DNA from: Planococcus citri
Lineage: Eukaryota > Arthropoda > Insecta > Hemiptera > Pseudococcidae
Direction of reading: 5' to 3'
DNA length: 64,000 nucleotides
Assembly: GCF_950023065.1 (NCBI RefSeq)
Contig: NC_088679.1
Location: 10,974,001-11,038,000 of the forward strand
Of this stretch, positions 1 through 12,159 are shown piece by piece (position 1 is the stretch's first letter; each line of letters begins with the position of its first letter). Below the pieces are notes generated by a model. The model did not search any database, was not told where the DNA came from, and saw nothing but the letters and a program-made list of their open reading frames with translations. A program made the translations under genes and the position numbers.

Positions 1-1425
1 AGATTTTTGAAACTTTGGATTTCCACAAATACCCAATGGATTTTAAAAAATGGGAAGCTAAAATTTACTTTAAACCATAATTTCAACAAGCTGAGCCGAT
101 TTCATGTGGTCTCAAACGGTTCCGGAGTCTCCAGCCATATTTTGGAAATTCCATAATTTCAAAAAACGCCATAAAAACTGTGCAAATTATGAACACTTCC
201 TAAAAAGCACACTTAGAGAACCCTCTAGATTGTACTATGCTAAATTACAGCTTCGTAGGTTCATTCGAGGAGGCTCCAGTGATTGCACAAAACACATGAA
301 AAATGACGCAAAATCAACTTCCTTGTGTTAAGTTTTAAAGTTCAATTTCATTATCGGCGGGGAAAATAGTTAGTATTTGTGTAAGGGCGGTGGAGAAGGG
401 AGGGAGGGGGCGGGGGGTAAAATTTTCCAAAACATGGTTAAATCTTTTATATTTTGGTTGGGTACACAATACACATATTTTGAGCATCATCATCATGTTT
501 TTAGATCAACTTTCCCATTCAGATTAGATGGGGGAGGGGGGGGGTCTGTATTTTTTTGATGAATTTTGAGTCTATAATCGTAAGAATCCACTGTTTTTCA
601 GTTTCGTGGAAGGGTAATTCTCAAAAAAAGTTTAAAAATCATATAACAGGTGGTTTACTTGAATACTATTTACAATGGAAAATTTTTTTTCGGTGGCATG
701 GTATAAATACCAACTCGGGCATCACGTGCATATAGTTTCACGTCCCCCAACCCCCTCCACTGTGGGTCAAGTCCCCCCCAACCCAGAAAATTCCATCGTC
801 GTGGCTTTGTAACCACTTTCAATTTTTCAACATCATTTTCAAAAATTAATTACACTTTCACTTTTACTGAGAAAAAAAAAGGATAGATACATATCATTGT
901 GTGATATCCAGAGTAAATGATAGAACCAATACAAATTTTCAGAATGATACTTATACCCTGAAACCGAGGCCATAAAAAGATGTAACCAGTTTTTGCTCGA
1001 TCGCCGTGGCCAATTTTTATTTATTTTTTTCTGGCTCTCCTATTCGACTTTTTTTTTGGGGTGAAATGGCTACACTGTATTGTTTCAGTGACTCAGTGCT
1101 GTGCCCATTTCACAACCATCAAGGAAATACAGTCACCCATTCTCCGAATGGTAATCTGAGAAAATTGTACAGATTACCATTTTTCAGAGCCAGTTTAAAA
1201 GAGACATTTTTTTTCTTGAAAAAAAATAATATTCAAATGGATTTGATGACCACAACTTTGAAAATTGAAAAATTATTGATTCCATTACCGCAGTAAAACA
1301 AATTTTAGTTCTTTTTTTCTTACGTCGTGGATAGTACAGTTTGGTATTACGTCGTGGCTATCGTGATTTTTTGTCCACGACGAAGGAAAGTACTTACCTT
1401 ATGTTTGAATACTCCCATTGAAATG
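1..1425. other. AT-rich non-coding stretch with simple repeats
   Basis: No supported gene. It holds G-rich runs (about 391-416 and 530-543), a short hairpin near 1150-1176 in which GGTAATCTG pairs with CAGATTACC, and two TACGTCGTGG words (about 1321-1365) followed by the inverse CCACGACG. Around 60-280 there is text related to the dispersed repeat best seen at 8878-9741, including two CTCCAG-centred motifs. The open frames here use non-ATG starts or low-complexity sequence and carry no recognisable domain. Confidence 0.6.
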
Positions 1426-1639
1426 TACAGGGTGCCCAGAAATATCGAGTACCCCTAAGAAAGTTTTCTACTAAAATACTTCGGTTGGTCACAGTGAATG
1501 ATAATAATGATAGCACATGATTGGTTGTTGGGCTGGAGAGATAACATTCCACCAATCATATGCATCTATTTCACGTTGCCAGCCTATATTTTTAATGAAA
1601 AATTTCTTAGGGGTACTCGATATTTCTGGGCACCCTGTA
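1426..1639. mobile_element. Mariner-type MITE with perfect 35-bp inverted ends
   Basis: Two 35-bp ends beginning CAGGGTGCCCAGAAATAT are exact inverse copies (1428-1462 and 1603-1637). They enclose a 210-bp element with no coding sequence. A TA dinucleotide flanks each end (1426-1427 and 1638-1639), the target duplication expected of Tc1/mariner-type transposition. The size and lack of an ORF make it non-autonomous. Perfect ends suggest a fairly recent insertion; the superfamily call rests on the TA duplication and the CAGGG start, and no transposase is present. Confidence 0.85.
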
Positions 1640-2261
1640 GCTGGTACCTACTTGATGACCTTTTTGTGAGCTAAAGCTATTAATAACTGCTCCAGCTATA
1701 CCTATACCTTTACCTACCCAAAAGTAGTGAACAGCTTTTTTTTTCAACACGTGACACCGATTTTTTGAAGCCCCTATACCCCCACCCTTATTGAAGATGG
1801 CTTGAGCCTGAAGTCATTGGGGTCCTGGGTATGCCTAGAATCAACTCCCTTTTGAAAAAAATTCAAAAAAAGGTTTTCATTTTTGAAAAATTTTAGCACT
1901 GAAATTTAGACTTTTTTTTGAGAATTACCCGGAAGTCGAAAGCGTATCTCAATGATCAAAATTCAAAATTTCCAGAATGGCAGCGATGCGGAGTAACCCA
2001 ATACAATTTTTGCACATTTTACCTTACACAGTTTCTTTTTTTGAAAAACGTTCCATGATACAAAAGTTGTTTCCGAGAAGAAAATTATGAGGCCTTTTTT
2101 TTATGCTAATTGGACCGAACTTGAACGAAAATGTATTTGAAAAATATATCCGTTCCTACTTTTAATTTTAAAAAATGGAAAAGATAGAAAAATTTACTTT
2201 TCATTTAAAAAAAATAATCATTTAGGTACGCGTACTTACTTTTGAAATTATATAAATTTTC

Positions 2262-2760
2262 TGAAACTTCTTTTCTCGTTTTTTTTTCTGTTTCCAAGTT
2301 GGATTTTCCAAAAATCGATTACTTATTCAAATTCAAAAAATGTTTAAACCAAAAAATACATTTCTCAATTTCTCTAAACACGAATTTTTGCGAGATTTTG
2401 TCCTGGAATCGTACAAGTCTGTTTGCATTTCATTCATTTAAAAATTTTTAATTTTGAAAAACTTTCAAATTCTACAATTTTGAAGCTAAAAAAGTAGAGT
2501 CCTCATAACGAAAAAGCTTTGTTTTTGTCTCTCGAGATACAAATTTTTGAAAGCTTTTGCTCTCGCTTCGCTCAGGCTCCTTTGCTTTTTTTTCACAAGT
2601 AGAGCTTTTTAAAAAATCCAACAGGTGTTCAAATTTAAAAAATGTGTAAACCAAAATTACACACTTCTCGTACTTATAAAAAAATTTGTTTTTGTTTCTC
2701 AAAACACGAATTTTCGCAAAATTTTGGCCTCGTTTCGCTTGGGCCTGATTGCTTTTCTTT
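2262..2760. repeat. Degenerate tandem repeat, period about 190 bp
   Basis: Blocks at roughly 2290-2420, 2500-2570 and 2610-2760 share phrases such as TTCAAATTTAAAAAATG, TAAACCAAAA and CGAATTTTCGCAAAATTTTG. The second and third blocks also share a GC-richer piece of the type CTCGCTTCGCTCAGGC / CTCGTTTCGCTTGGGC. The copies are diverged and contain no believable gene; the open frames on both strands come from this low-complexity text. Confidence 0.5.
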
Positions 2761-5339
2761 TAAAAATTGAAAATTAAAAAAAAAACCATCATTTAAATCA
2801 GAGTCAAAAAAAAGAACTCCTCATTAAAAATTCAACTTTAAAAATACGAATTTTTGAAATCTGAATTGCCCTTGTTTTAAAACTTGCCATTTTATTCGGA
2901 AAAATTGGTGTTTTTTTCAGATCAGTCGAAAAATGTTTGGTTGACACCTCCTCCCCCTTTCCCAAGAAAACCTCTCGTTTCGTTACCGTTTATATGGAAA
3001 TTTTAAGATAATTTTGTATTACTTTTTTGTCAAGTTTCGCTAGTATTTTGTTGCAATTTCAAAAAATAGGGTGTTATAAAAGTTATGTAAAAAAATTGAA
3101 ATTTGAAAAATCAAAAAATTGATGCAAAAATTTTCTCTCAAAACTCATTAAAAAACGGCTCAAGTAACATGAAAATCTATGAAAATGACTTCAAAGCAAT
3201 GTTAAATATTTTTTGAAAAAATTTAAATCAAAAAATTGAAAAAATTTGCAGAAAAATTACTAAAAATGTAGAACGTACATACCTAGCTAATGAACTAGGT
3301 ATTTTGAAGTTTGTTGAGTTACTTATTGATAAAAATCGTTGAAAATTATTGTCAAAAATTCAAAATGAATACTTACATAGATGAAAATATCAACAAAATA
3401 GGTAATGCTAAAGCACAATCGTAAAAACGAAACTTTGTTTGCAAAATCTGAATTATTTTTGAAATTTTTTGGACGTCAATTTTAACAGAGTTTCAGTTTC
3501 AGTTGCATTTTATGTATACAATTTTTCTATAACGTTTTAAGCATAAGATCATTTTTTTTGAAATTTCTGATTGATTTTTATAATTCAAGTTGATTGTATT
3601 TTTTGTTATGATGAGTTAAGATCAACTTTTTGGATTTCAACTATTTTTGCAACATTTCAGGTTGAAAGGTTTTTATGAAGTTTTTTTCCCTTGAATTTTT
3701 ACATTATTGCTGTAGGTATAGATACTTTTTTTGAAAAATTCCTGTTTTTTTTTTTGTAATATTTATTCAGTGACATTTGTGCCAGTTTTGCCAATTTTTC
3801 ATTATATTCAATTTTTTTGATGCTTCGAATTATTTTTATGGCATTTAAAAAAAATTTCAACTGTTATTTGGATAATTTTTCTCATTTTAACGAATGTGTG
3901 CAAAAGTACCTTTGTTTTTTAATAAGATTGTGAACAACTTTTTTTTTTTTTTTTTTTTTTTAATGATCGAAATTGTAGTGATTTTTACAGAAGTTTCGAC
4001 TATTGATGTTGAATTTTTTTTCTGTTTGTTTCAAATTTTAGTCATTTTTATAGCGTTTCAACAGGCAAGAGAACTTTTTGAACTAACATCTCTCTGGATT
4101 AAAAAAAAATAACAAAATTTCAACGCTAAAAGTCATTTTTGAATTTTTAATGAATTTTAAAAAATTTAGGAAACTCAAACAAAATATTTATTTTTATGGT
4201 CTTTTTTGACCTTTTCACAATACTTACTTATCTAATCTTTTTCAACAATATGAATCTGTGCGAATGATTAGGCAACTTCTTTGATTCTATAGTTCAGATG
4301 AAATATCATGATAGAAACTCCATCAAAATATATACACCATTTGGTAGGTATATCTGCACGTAAGAATCCATCGTTAATATCCCACTATTTATAAAAAAAT
4401 ATTATAAATAAAAAGAAACATCTTACTTTCGGAATACACGTCGCAATCGAGTCGCATTGAATATGTCTATTAGTGACATTGTCATTGATAATCATGGTAC
4501 ATAGAAGTTTAGAGGAGTGGAGCTGGATTGTCGGAGACACGGTTCGGTTCGCGATGACATATCATAAAATTAATTATTTCTCGATTGCATAATAGAAAGT
4601 GACCATTGAATATGGTTAGTTTAAGGATTTTTTAGCCGTTATACAGTATATGTATATACGTATATAAGATGGGTCCAGTCTCCAGAGTCCAAACCAGCGG
4701 ACTTCTCCCATATACTTTCGATTATTCAGTTGATTAATGATTAGGGTTCAGCATCTGTGTCGCTTTCGCTTTGAAATACTTATATATTGGGATACCTATA
4801 CTTATACGTTGTTATCCATAATATACCTAGGTTGGTCTTGGAATAAATATACTTGGGTGAAAATAATGAAGAAATATAAATTTTACCTAAATTTTGACCA
4901 TTTTATAAACATGTACCGCCTAGTTAGGATTTGAATTATTGTAACATTGTCGTTTGATCTGTATCACAAAATATACATGCGTAAATATAAAATCTAGAAT
5001 ACGCGACTACTATAGGTAACTACTTGTAGTTTAATATATAGTAGAAGGAAAGAAGGAAAAAAAGAGAAAACTTTCACATTGTGTGAGTCATGATTTAAAA
5101 ATATTTGAAAAATGTTTAAATTACTCCATGTTCCTTTTTTTTTCAAGGTAACTTAATTTTTTTCGGTTAAAATTTATTTACTACCCGCCTAATAAAAAGC
5201 TACACCTTATCATATTACTACATGTTCACTTACATACATTAGATCAAAGCTGAACCGTTTAGCTGGACTGTTGAGTAACCCTACTATTAAATCGGCAATG
5301 TGAAGTTCAACCTGTTTTTTATTCATAAAACTTAAACGC
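2761..5339. other. AT-rich non-coding stretch
   Basis: About 2800-4150 is T- and A-rich, with recurring AAAATTTTT-type words and a 23-T run at 3939-3961. About 4400-4620 is less biased and could hold regulatory sequence, but no specific site is recognised. No exon with plausible splice sites and codon use was found. Confidence 0.5.
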
Positions 5340-5645
5340 CGCGTCGTCGGTACTATATGCCCAGCTGGACATTCGATATCTCCCGGTTAGAAATTTGTGT
5401 AGTGCTAAGCTGCGTGTTTTATTTCATCATTTTTTTTTTTTTTCGTTTCGAATTTTATTTCGTTCGAAGTGCGTACGGCGATAATTTGCGTTTCACATCG
5501 TGCGGCATTTTTTTTTTCTTAAAAAGTGTTAGTGTAAAAAAAATGTGATTGTGTCGGATGGTACAGTACATTGGGACATGGAACAATGTTCGGTTAATAT
5601 TCATAACATGAAATATTCCACTCATGGATCATTTTTGTTCAGCAG
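5340..5645 (+). promoter_or_regulatory. Possible promoter / 5' leader exon ending at a splice donor
   Basis: This stretch is richer in CG words than its surroundings (GCCGCGTCGTCGG near 5338) and has the T-tract and GTG-rich texture of the leader before the exon at 35498. It contains several short upstream ATGs; one at 5578 (gacATGG) opens 22 codons and reaches a possible donor CAG|GTTTGT at 5645/5646. The peptide is not recognised, so this may be a non-coding first exon. It lies about 15.6 kb upstream of the exon at 21283 on the same strand, but a splice between them does not give the frame favoured there. The call is an inference from composition. Confidence 0.22.
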
Positions 5646-8049
5646 GTTTGTCATTTGTATTAACAATCGGTACCTGTGTTCTATTCTTTTGTCTTGTCAA
5701 CCTCGGAATTCTCGACTAAGAAAGTTATTTACCTTTTCCGGAATTAATATTCGAATGGCAATTGCATTCTGGAGAAAATTAACACGTCCTGAGTCAAAAG
5801 CCAGCGCCTCTATATTGCCTGTATTGGTGTTTTGATAACGTGATTGAATGCACATTGTTGTCTCATCTGTCGAGGTATGTAGGTATTAGGGTTACTAAAT
5901 GATGGTTTCCTGTTTTGATGAAGGGGAAGGGGAGACGAGGGTGTCGAGAGAATTTTCAATTGGTATATAGTCAAAATCTAACTTCATCGAGTCATCATTG
6001 ATCATAATTTCGAAATATTTTCAGATGATAAAATATTGTTTTTTGGATACCTTCGTTTTTTTTGTGCCAAATTTTAATTGATTACGAAACTCCCTCCCCC
6101 CAAAAACCACCGTGTTTGATAAAAACGTAACGAGGTGGATTAAATATTCTGCCTGTGTAGTTTCATGCTTTCAATATTATTCAAACAGTAGGAAATATCA
6201 ATCTAATGTAGTAAAAAAATTAATTAAAATCGTTTACGCTTGAATTCGTAGAACAATGGTTAATGTTTCGCAAAGTTAGGAAAATATTGCTAATAATCCC
6301 GGAACTAATACCCATTGATCCTTGAATTATGACTTGTGCACGTTTTAAAATCATACCTATACATTTACCGTTTACTTATTTTACCTTATTATATTTCTCA
6401 TTAATATCAATTGCAAAGTATAAAGAGAAAGGATCGAAGGATTTTTCCCTCCCGAATTAATATGCTGGAAAAAAATACCCAAGATTATGGCTGAATTTAA
6501 TTTCACCTACACAGTGTCAAGTGGATACCTACCTACTTTGGAAAATCAAAGAAAAGGAAGAAAAAACTGACTTTTATATTTACCCATAATTATAATGTCT
6601 TTTAAAAATGTCAAGGATTGAAGATACCGAAGAGATTGGGGAGGAAAGGGAAAATCTGTTGAGCGTTTGAGAAATGAAAATTACCAATCTCGTGTTGAAA
6701 TTTTGAAATTGTTGGAAAAATTTCAACTTTTTAAAATGAAGCAATTTTTTATTTAAAAAAAATTGCTCTCAAGTTTGAATTTTTTTCGACGAATTGGATG
6801 TTTTTGTGATCAAAAAATTGAACGAGACCACCATTAATTGACCTTCAACTCTGCTGCCGAGTCATTCAAGTTTCAGTCTGAAAATTAATTAAACATCAAC
6901 TAAAAATTGTACCATCTCGAATTCATTTGTGTAGTTTATCTCTCTAATATAAGATGGATTGGAGAATTGAAGGACTCTACCTAAAACCGCTGGCTCAAAA
7001 TTTCAACAAAAATTGAATATGTACTTAAAAAATAAAGAATTAGAATTCCAAAATTTTCAAAATCAAAATTTCAGCTTCTTGAATTGGTTTTTTGACTTTT
7101 AGTCAATTTTTAGAGTTTTTTTATCAGCTGTAATGAATGAAGACAGATATTTTTTTGTAAATATGAAAGACCTATGCAATTTTGAAATATGTATAGCCCT
7201 TTTTGGAAAAATTTATGAAATACTTTTTCAACTTAAAATCGATCTTCCCAAACGAAAGTTCATGATTTTCAGCAAATTTTGATTCTGGAGCTTTCAGTCA
7301 GATTTCAATTTTTTTTTCTTTCAAATAACTACAATTATTTTCAAATGTATTCTGAAAACTTTAAAATTGTGAGATTTTGATTTTTTCTGAAGGATAGATA
7401 AGCCCTGCAAACGTTTCAAAATTTTCCTAAAATTTGGAAACCGTCTAGGTTTACTAAAAGTACAGCTTTCCTTTTCAAGATACTCACCAAGAAAATTCCT
7501 ATGTAAGTTTTTACTTTTTTACGATTTTTTGTGAAATTTTCGAACTTTGAAGGCTTTTTAAAAATGATTTGAAATGTTTGATAATTTCGTTATTATCTAG
7601 TGAAAAACGTGATACTGCTTAAAACCTTTTTAAAAAATCACATTGAAATTTTCAGTAGGTACCTAAACTGATTTTCAAAAATAGGATCTCAAAATTCCTT
7701 GAGAGGCCAAGTCCTGTGTACCCAATTTTGGTCAAACTGTAAAAATAAAATTAAAATTGAAGTATTATTATATCGCTTGCTCCTCTGAACCCTCCAAAAA
7801 TTCCTCCAAAATTGGTCATAAATACAACAATGGAGAGTCCTCTAAGAGAACATACGAGCCAAAGAATTTTTCAACTTTCAGACATTTTGCTCTTGTTGAA
7901 GGGATGAAGGGCGAGGTAAGGAGCCAAAAATTTAACTTTTTTTTTGAGAAGTGGAAAGTGAGAAATTTTTTGATGGTGCAGTCATTTTAGCAAAATTTTT
8001 AGTCGAACCTCGGAAAAATTAGGGAAAAGCTGAATTTCACATTATTTGT
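5646..8049. other. AT-rich non-coding stretch
   Basis: No gene supported. The sequence consists of A/T-rich text with a few purine-rich patches and no clear inverted ends or duplications. A 77-codon open frame at 7757-7990 has no recognisable motif and skewed Lys/Ser/Phe composition, so it is treated as chance. Confidence 0.5.
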
Positions 8050-8553
8050 TCAGATTGGTCTCTAAAACAACCCATCAAAAGTTGCACCCCGCAACTTTAC
8101 CGTTATCTCCGCAAGAGGTCATTAACCTTTGCCGATACAGGTTTTTCGGCTGTATCGCCGAAATAAAGGGTCCGAGAGGGAAAATGTTTGAACAAAAATT
8201 GTTCTACGCAAAATTTCCTATCAGCGTGACCAGTTCAGCATTTCTCAAAATGGCGATTTCACCCTTACTAAGGAGGGGATAAAGTTGTCAATTTTATGAA
8301 AATTGTTTTAAAAAATGAAAATCGACGATTTAAAACGTGATTTTGATTCACAGTAGACTCGAAAATATTTTGACCAAAGTTGCACACCGCAACTTGTCTG
8401 CAACCCCCGCAAGAGGTCATTAACCTTTGTCAATCTACGTTTTTCGGCTATATCGCGCCGAAATGAAGGTCGGAAAAAAAATTATTGAACTAATTGACCA
8501 GTTCAGTTGTTCGTCGCGAAATTGCAATTTCAGTCTTTTAGGGTGAGGGAGGG
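8050..8553. repeat. Tandem duplication of a hairpin-bearing module (298-bp offset)
   Basis: Copy 1 (about 8050-8280) and copy 2 (about 8350-8553) share ordered conserved blocks inside diverged sequence. Block one is a hairpin with AAAGTTGC and GCAACTT arms (8078-8098 and 8376-8395). Block two is a 23-nt stretch, including GCAAGAGGTCATTAACCTTT, identical in both copies (8109-8131 and 8407-8429). Block three is a second small hairpin of TTTTCGGC...GCCGAAA type, followed by a GACCAGTTCAG block. The three blocks keep their order and nearly their spacing. No ORF spans both copies. It could be a SINE-like or MITE-derived repeat; the family is not recognised. Confidence 0.7.
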
Positions 8554-8695
8554 GGGGGGAGGGTGGCGAATTTTTAATTCAAAGTATGTATATGTTAGCA
8601 CTTAAGCAACAGACTCCATGTCATCTGTATTACCACCATCATCTTCACTCTCGTTCTCAACATTCGTTTCAGAAACTTTGATGTGGCTTTGCTAA
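8554..8695. other. G-rich run and spacer between repeats
   Basis: A G-rich stretch (GGGAGGGGGGGGGAGGG, about 8547-8563) is followed by about 120 bp of plain sequence leading into the foldback repeat. Nothing coding is seen. Confidence 0.5.
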
Positions 8696-9741
8696 CAAAA
8701 TGGCGGCTATTTTAATTGATAAGTCCGCCGAAATCGCAGATTTTGCTTTCCGACATAAAACTCGAACGAAATTTTTAGAAAAAGACAAAGCTAGATCGAA
8801 AGAGCGTGCAAAAATTCATCAGCAGTCAAAATTTCAAGTGCAAAAGTGTATTTTTCTAAAGTTTTGGTAAATTTTTGAGAATCAAATTTAGGCCAAACAT
8901 GAGAAAAAAATCAAAATTTCACCAAATTGATTTAGAAGGATGAAATTTGAAACATATCCTATTTTCGACCATCCAAATCGATTAGAAACTATTTCAAACC
9001 ATTTTAAGTAGTTCTGGAGCCTCCGGCAGATTTTTGAAACTTGAACTTCCCACAAAATTTCATCAAAAGCGGTTGGAAAGCTAAAATTCATTCTGTAAAC
9101 CAATTTCAATTGCTATGCAGTCGACTAATCATAGATTTCAAGTCGTTTTAGAGCCTCCAGCGACTTTTTGGAAATTACCGGAGCCACCAGCAGATTTTTC
9201 AATGCTGAAAATTTCCATACAATTTTACCAAACAGGGACACCTCCATTTTTGACATTACTCTGAGGTGGATCGCAGGCAGTTTCAATCCGTTTTGGAGCC
9301 TCCAGCAGATTTTTAGAAACTGCTGTTTTAAAAAAAAAAATGCCACAAAATCTATCCGAATCAACTTTCGGCTTTTCAACTCCATTTGATGAAATTTTGT
9401 AGAAATTGCGAGTTTCAAAAATTTACTGGAGGCTCCAGTAATTTCCAAAAACTCGCTGAAGGCTACAAAACGGCTTGAAATCTACTTACAGTCGACTTCA
9501 TAGCGTATTAAAATTAGTTTACAGAATGAATTTCCGCTTTCCAACTTCATTTGATAAAATTTGGTGAGAATTGCAAGTTTCAAAAATGTGCTGGAGGCTC
9601 CAGAACTGCTCAAAACGAGTTGAAATCGTTTTCAATCGATTTGGCGGGTTGAAAATAGAGTATACCCAAATTTCAGCTCTATATAGCTCAATTTGGTAAA
9701 ATTTTGATTTTTTTTCTCATTTTTGGCCTGAATTTGATTTT
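8696..9741. repeat. Foldback repeat, arms of about 430 bp, with CTGGAGGCTCCAG cores
   Basis: The segment 8878-9308 reappears as its reverse complement at 9309-9741. AGGCC at 8890 pairs with GGCCT at 9729 and GGAAATTA at 9169 pairs with TAATTTCC at 9448, both giving a centre near 9309. The arms are diverged (many substitutions and small gaps) but colinear throughout. Each arm carries several GGAGCCTCCAG motifs that are themselves near-palindromes. The 180 bp before the left arm (8696-8877) belongs to the same family, because it matches sequence upstream of the single arm at 30700-31070. The open frames on both strands here mirror each other and are not genes. Confidence 0.75.
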
Positions 9742-12159
9742 TAAAAATTTATCAAAAAGTTAAAAATATATTTTAACTGAATTGGTCATGCTTGTAGGAA
9801 ATTTTGCGTAAAATAATTTTAGTTCAGTCACTTTTTTCCCTCCGACCCTTCATTTCGAAATTACAGAAAACGAAAATATGTTTTTTTGAATGGAGAGGGA
9901 GAAATGAGGCAGACTATTGAATCGAAAGGGAACTGATAACAATTTTCAATTTGTGTTCCTCCAAAAATTCCTCAGATTAGTCCTCCAGTTATGGGGGTTT
10001 GAGATCATGTTTTTTTTTCAAAAATTGTATTCCCATTGAAAATCAAAACAGGTATTTCTTCGAGTGATTTCCTTTTAATATCATCATTATCGCAAGATCT
10101 AATAAAATACACCTGACGTAACAGAAGGAGCCAACATACAACCAACTCAAAGTTATAAAATCTGATCACAGTGGGTGAATAAAATATAATAAAAAATCTT
10201 AAAATCACTGCACCCGAAACTATACTTACAATACTTCAACCTACTACGTGAATTCCTATATCTAGGTATATCTACGATTAATATAGAGGTACCAAAATGC
10301 ACATTACCGAATAAATTTTACGACATTAGGTAACTTCTTACATGCATATAACTATAGCTAAGAATATAATATAGTTTTACCATAAAATGCAATAGTCCGT
10401 CGATTTCCATTTATGTGATGTTATTTTGTAGGTAAATGATTTTTACGGTGAATTTGAAAAATGCCGTAGACTATTTTATTGTATAACCTGTAATTTGCTT
10501 CTTCAATAATGATTTTAATGATACAGGCAAGAATACAAAAACCAGTTCAACCCTGGGTATTATTACAAATGTGAAACGTTATCTGTATATAGCGACGAAG
10601 AGCAACCCTTGTTAAAGGAAATTTTACTTTTTTTTTTCATTTCGTCTCGTTCCACCTATTTAAAAACCTGTTGCACGTAGGCACTAGCTGCATAAGCATA
10701 TACAGTACCTCTACCTATATGCTATACATATAGCCTTATACTCGTAGATATCATGCAGTTAGAATGCCTCACAAATCATTATTCTAGTTATCCTTTTATA
10801 TGATTAACATCTGCTTTATCACGAGCGGTCAGTCTCATATTTCATAAATAAAAATCGATCTCTTATACGTACCTAGTCTTAGGCATAGTCGACAGAAGTA
10901 CCAGTGGTTAGGGAGGGGGATGAGGGGCAGTAAGAATCATCGACTTGATAATACGCGACGCGACGTCTACCTATAGTATTGTGTGCCCATTCTAGCGAGA
11001 GCAAAACTTAAAAATATTTATTCAAAAAACCCGCACCAGTCATCATATTGATCGGATAGCGTGATCATATATGAAAGTTCATCAGACCAGTAGGAAAAAA
11101 AAAAGGTAGGCCAAGAGATTTCCTCCAACACTATGATGGATGTTATAAATAAAAACAAATTTGAAATTTCAAAATACCTACCAAGCCTCTGCTACGCAAC
11201 GTTATAAAATGGTAATCAACAAAGCGTCTAATTTTTTTGACGAACGAATTAAATCATCTAACCTATAACGAGATTAACTGTACACGCATTTTTTTAAAAA
11301 TCTCGATGGAATAAGAAATATAAACTAGGAGAAACAGTCGAATAATTAAAATTTATAATTAATTTATTCCGACGGTCGCGTATAGTCTAACTATGAATTC
11401 CATAGCTTGGCATTTCGAACGAGATAAATTATCACTTTTTAACGCGTCCATATAGCGTACTAAAGAGAGGTGGTACCTCTTCCAGTAGGTACTTTGTAGA
11501 TACACTAGGTTGATCATCTTTCATTCTTTCAACTTCTTACACACGTTAGACTTGGAAATTATAGTTACTCTGGTGTGATAATTAAGAAATAAATTCGAAA
11601 ATAATCTCGCTTATTAGGTATATAAGTATTATAAATGTAATGAGAGCTGTCTGTAAACATACCTACCGACTGTTTTTCGAATTATTGAAGAACAGGTCCG
11701 CAATCCAACCTATAATTTAGGCCCACTGATGATAATTTAATTATATTGCCATGAAAATTAGAAAGAAAGGTCAAGGATGTATGTCTTCTTTTTACCCGCT
11801 CCCTTGTAATTTGCTCGTGAAAATAGGCCTATATATGAGTAAAGTAAGAGTAAAAGCTTATCTAATACTTGTACCTATATATGTAGGTAAGTCTATGGGA
11901 GAATTTCCAGAGTGGGGATAAAATTAACCGGATTGAGAAGCCTGCGAAAAGGATCACTTTTTTCTGATCGGCTATCGAGTAATGATAGAGATTTACTTTT
12001 GGAAATTAGATACGAGAGTATCTACGCGGTATTGAGAATTTCAATGACTTCATTTCATTTAACCAAAAACCAAAGATGATTTGCCTGGTTCTCTCCATTC
12101 ATTTCATATACTCATTGGTAACTTTTTACGATACCTAGTTTAAAATAAAGAGGACATGA
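9742..12159. other. AT-rich non-coding stretch
   Basis: No supported gene, inverted ends or duplications. Many TAGGTA / TACCTA words occur. The text at 10200-12000 is less biased than the flanking poly-A/T sequence, as in other probable intronic or regulatory portions of the window. Confidence 0.45.

Noticed and set aside
9125..9448. Minus-strand 107-codon frame, mirrored by a plus-strand frame at 9168-9389
   Set aside because: Both frames are consequences of the foldback repeat; they encode the same repeat text from opposite arms and have no domain.
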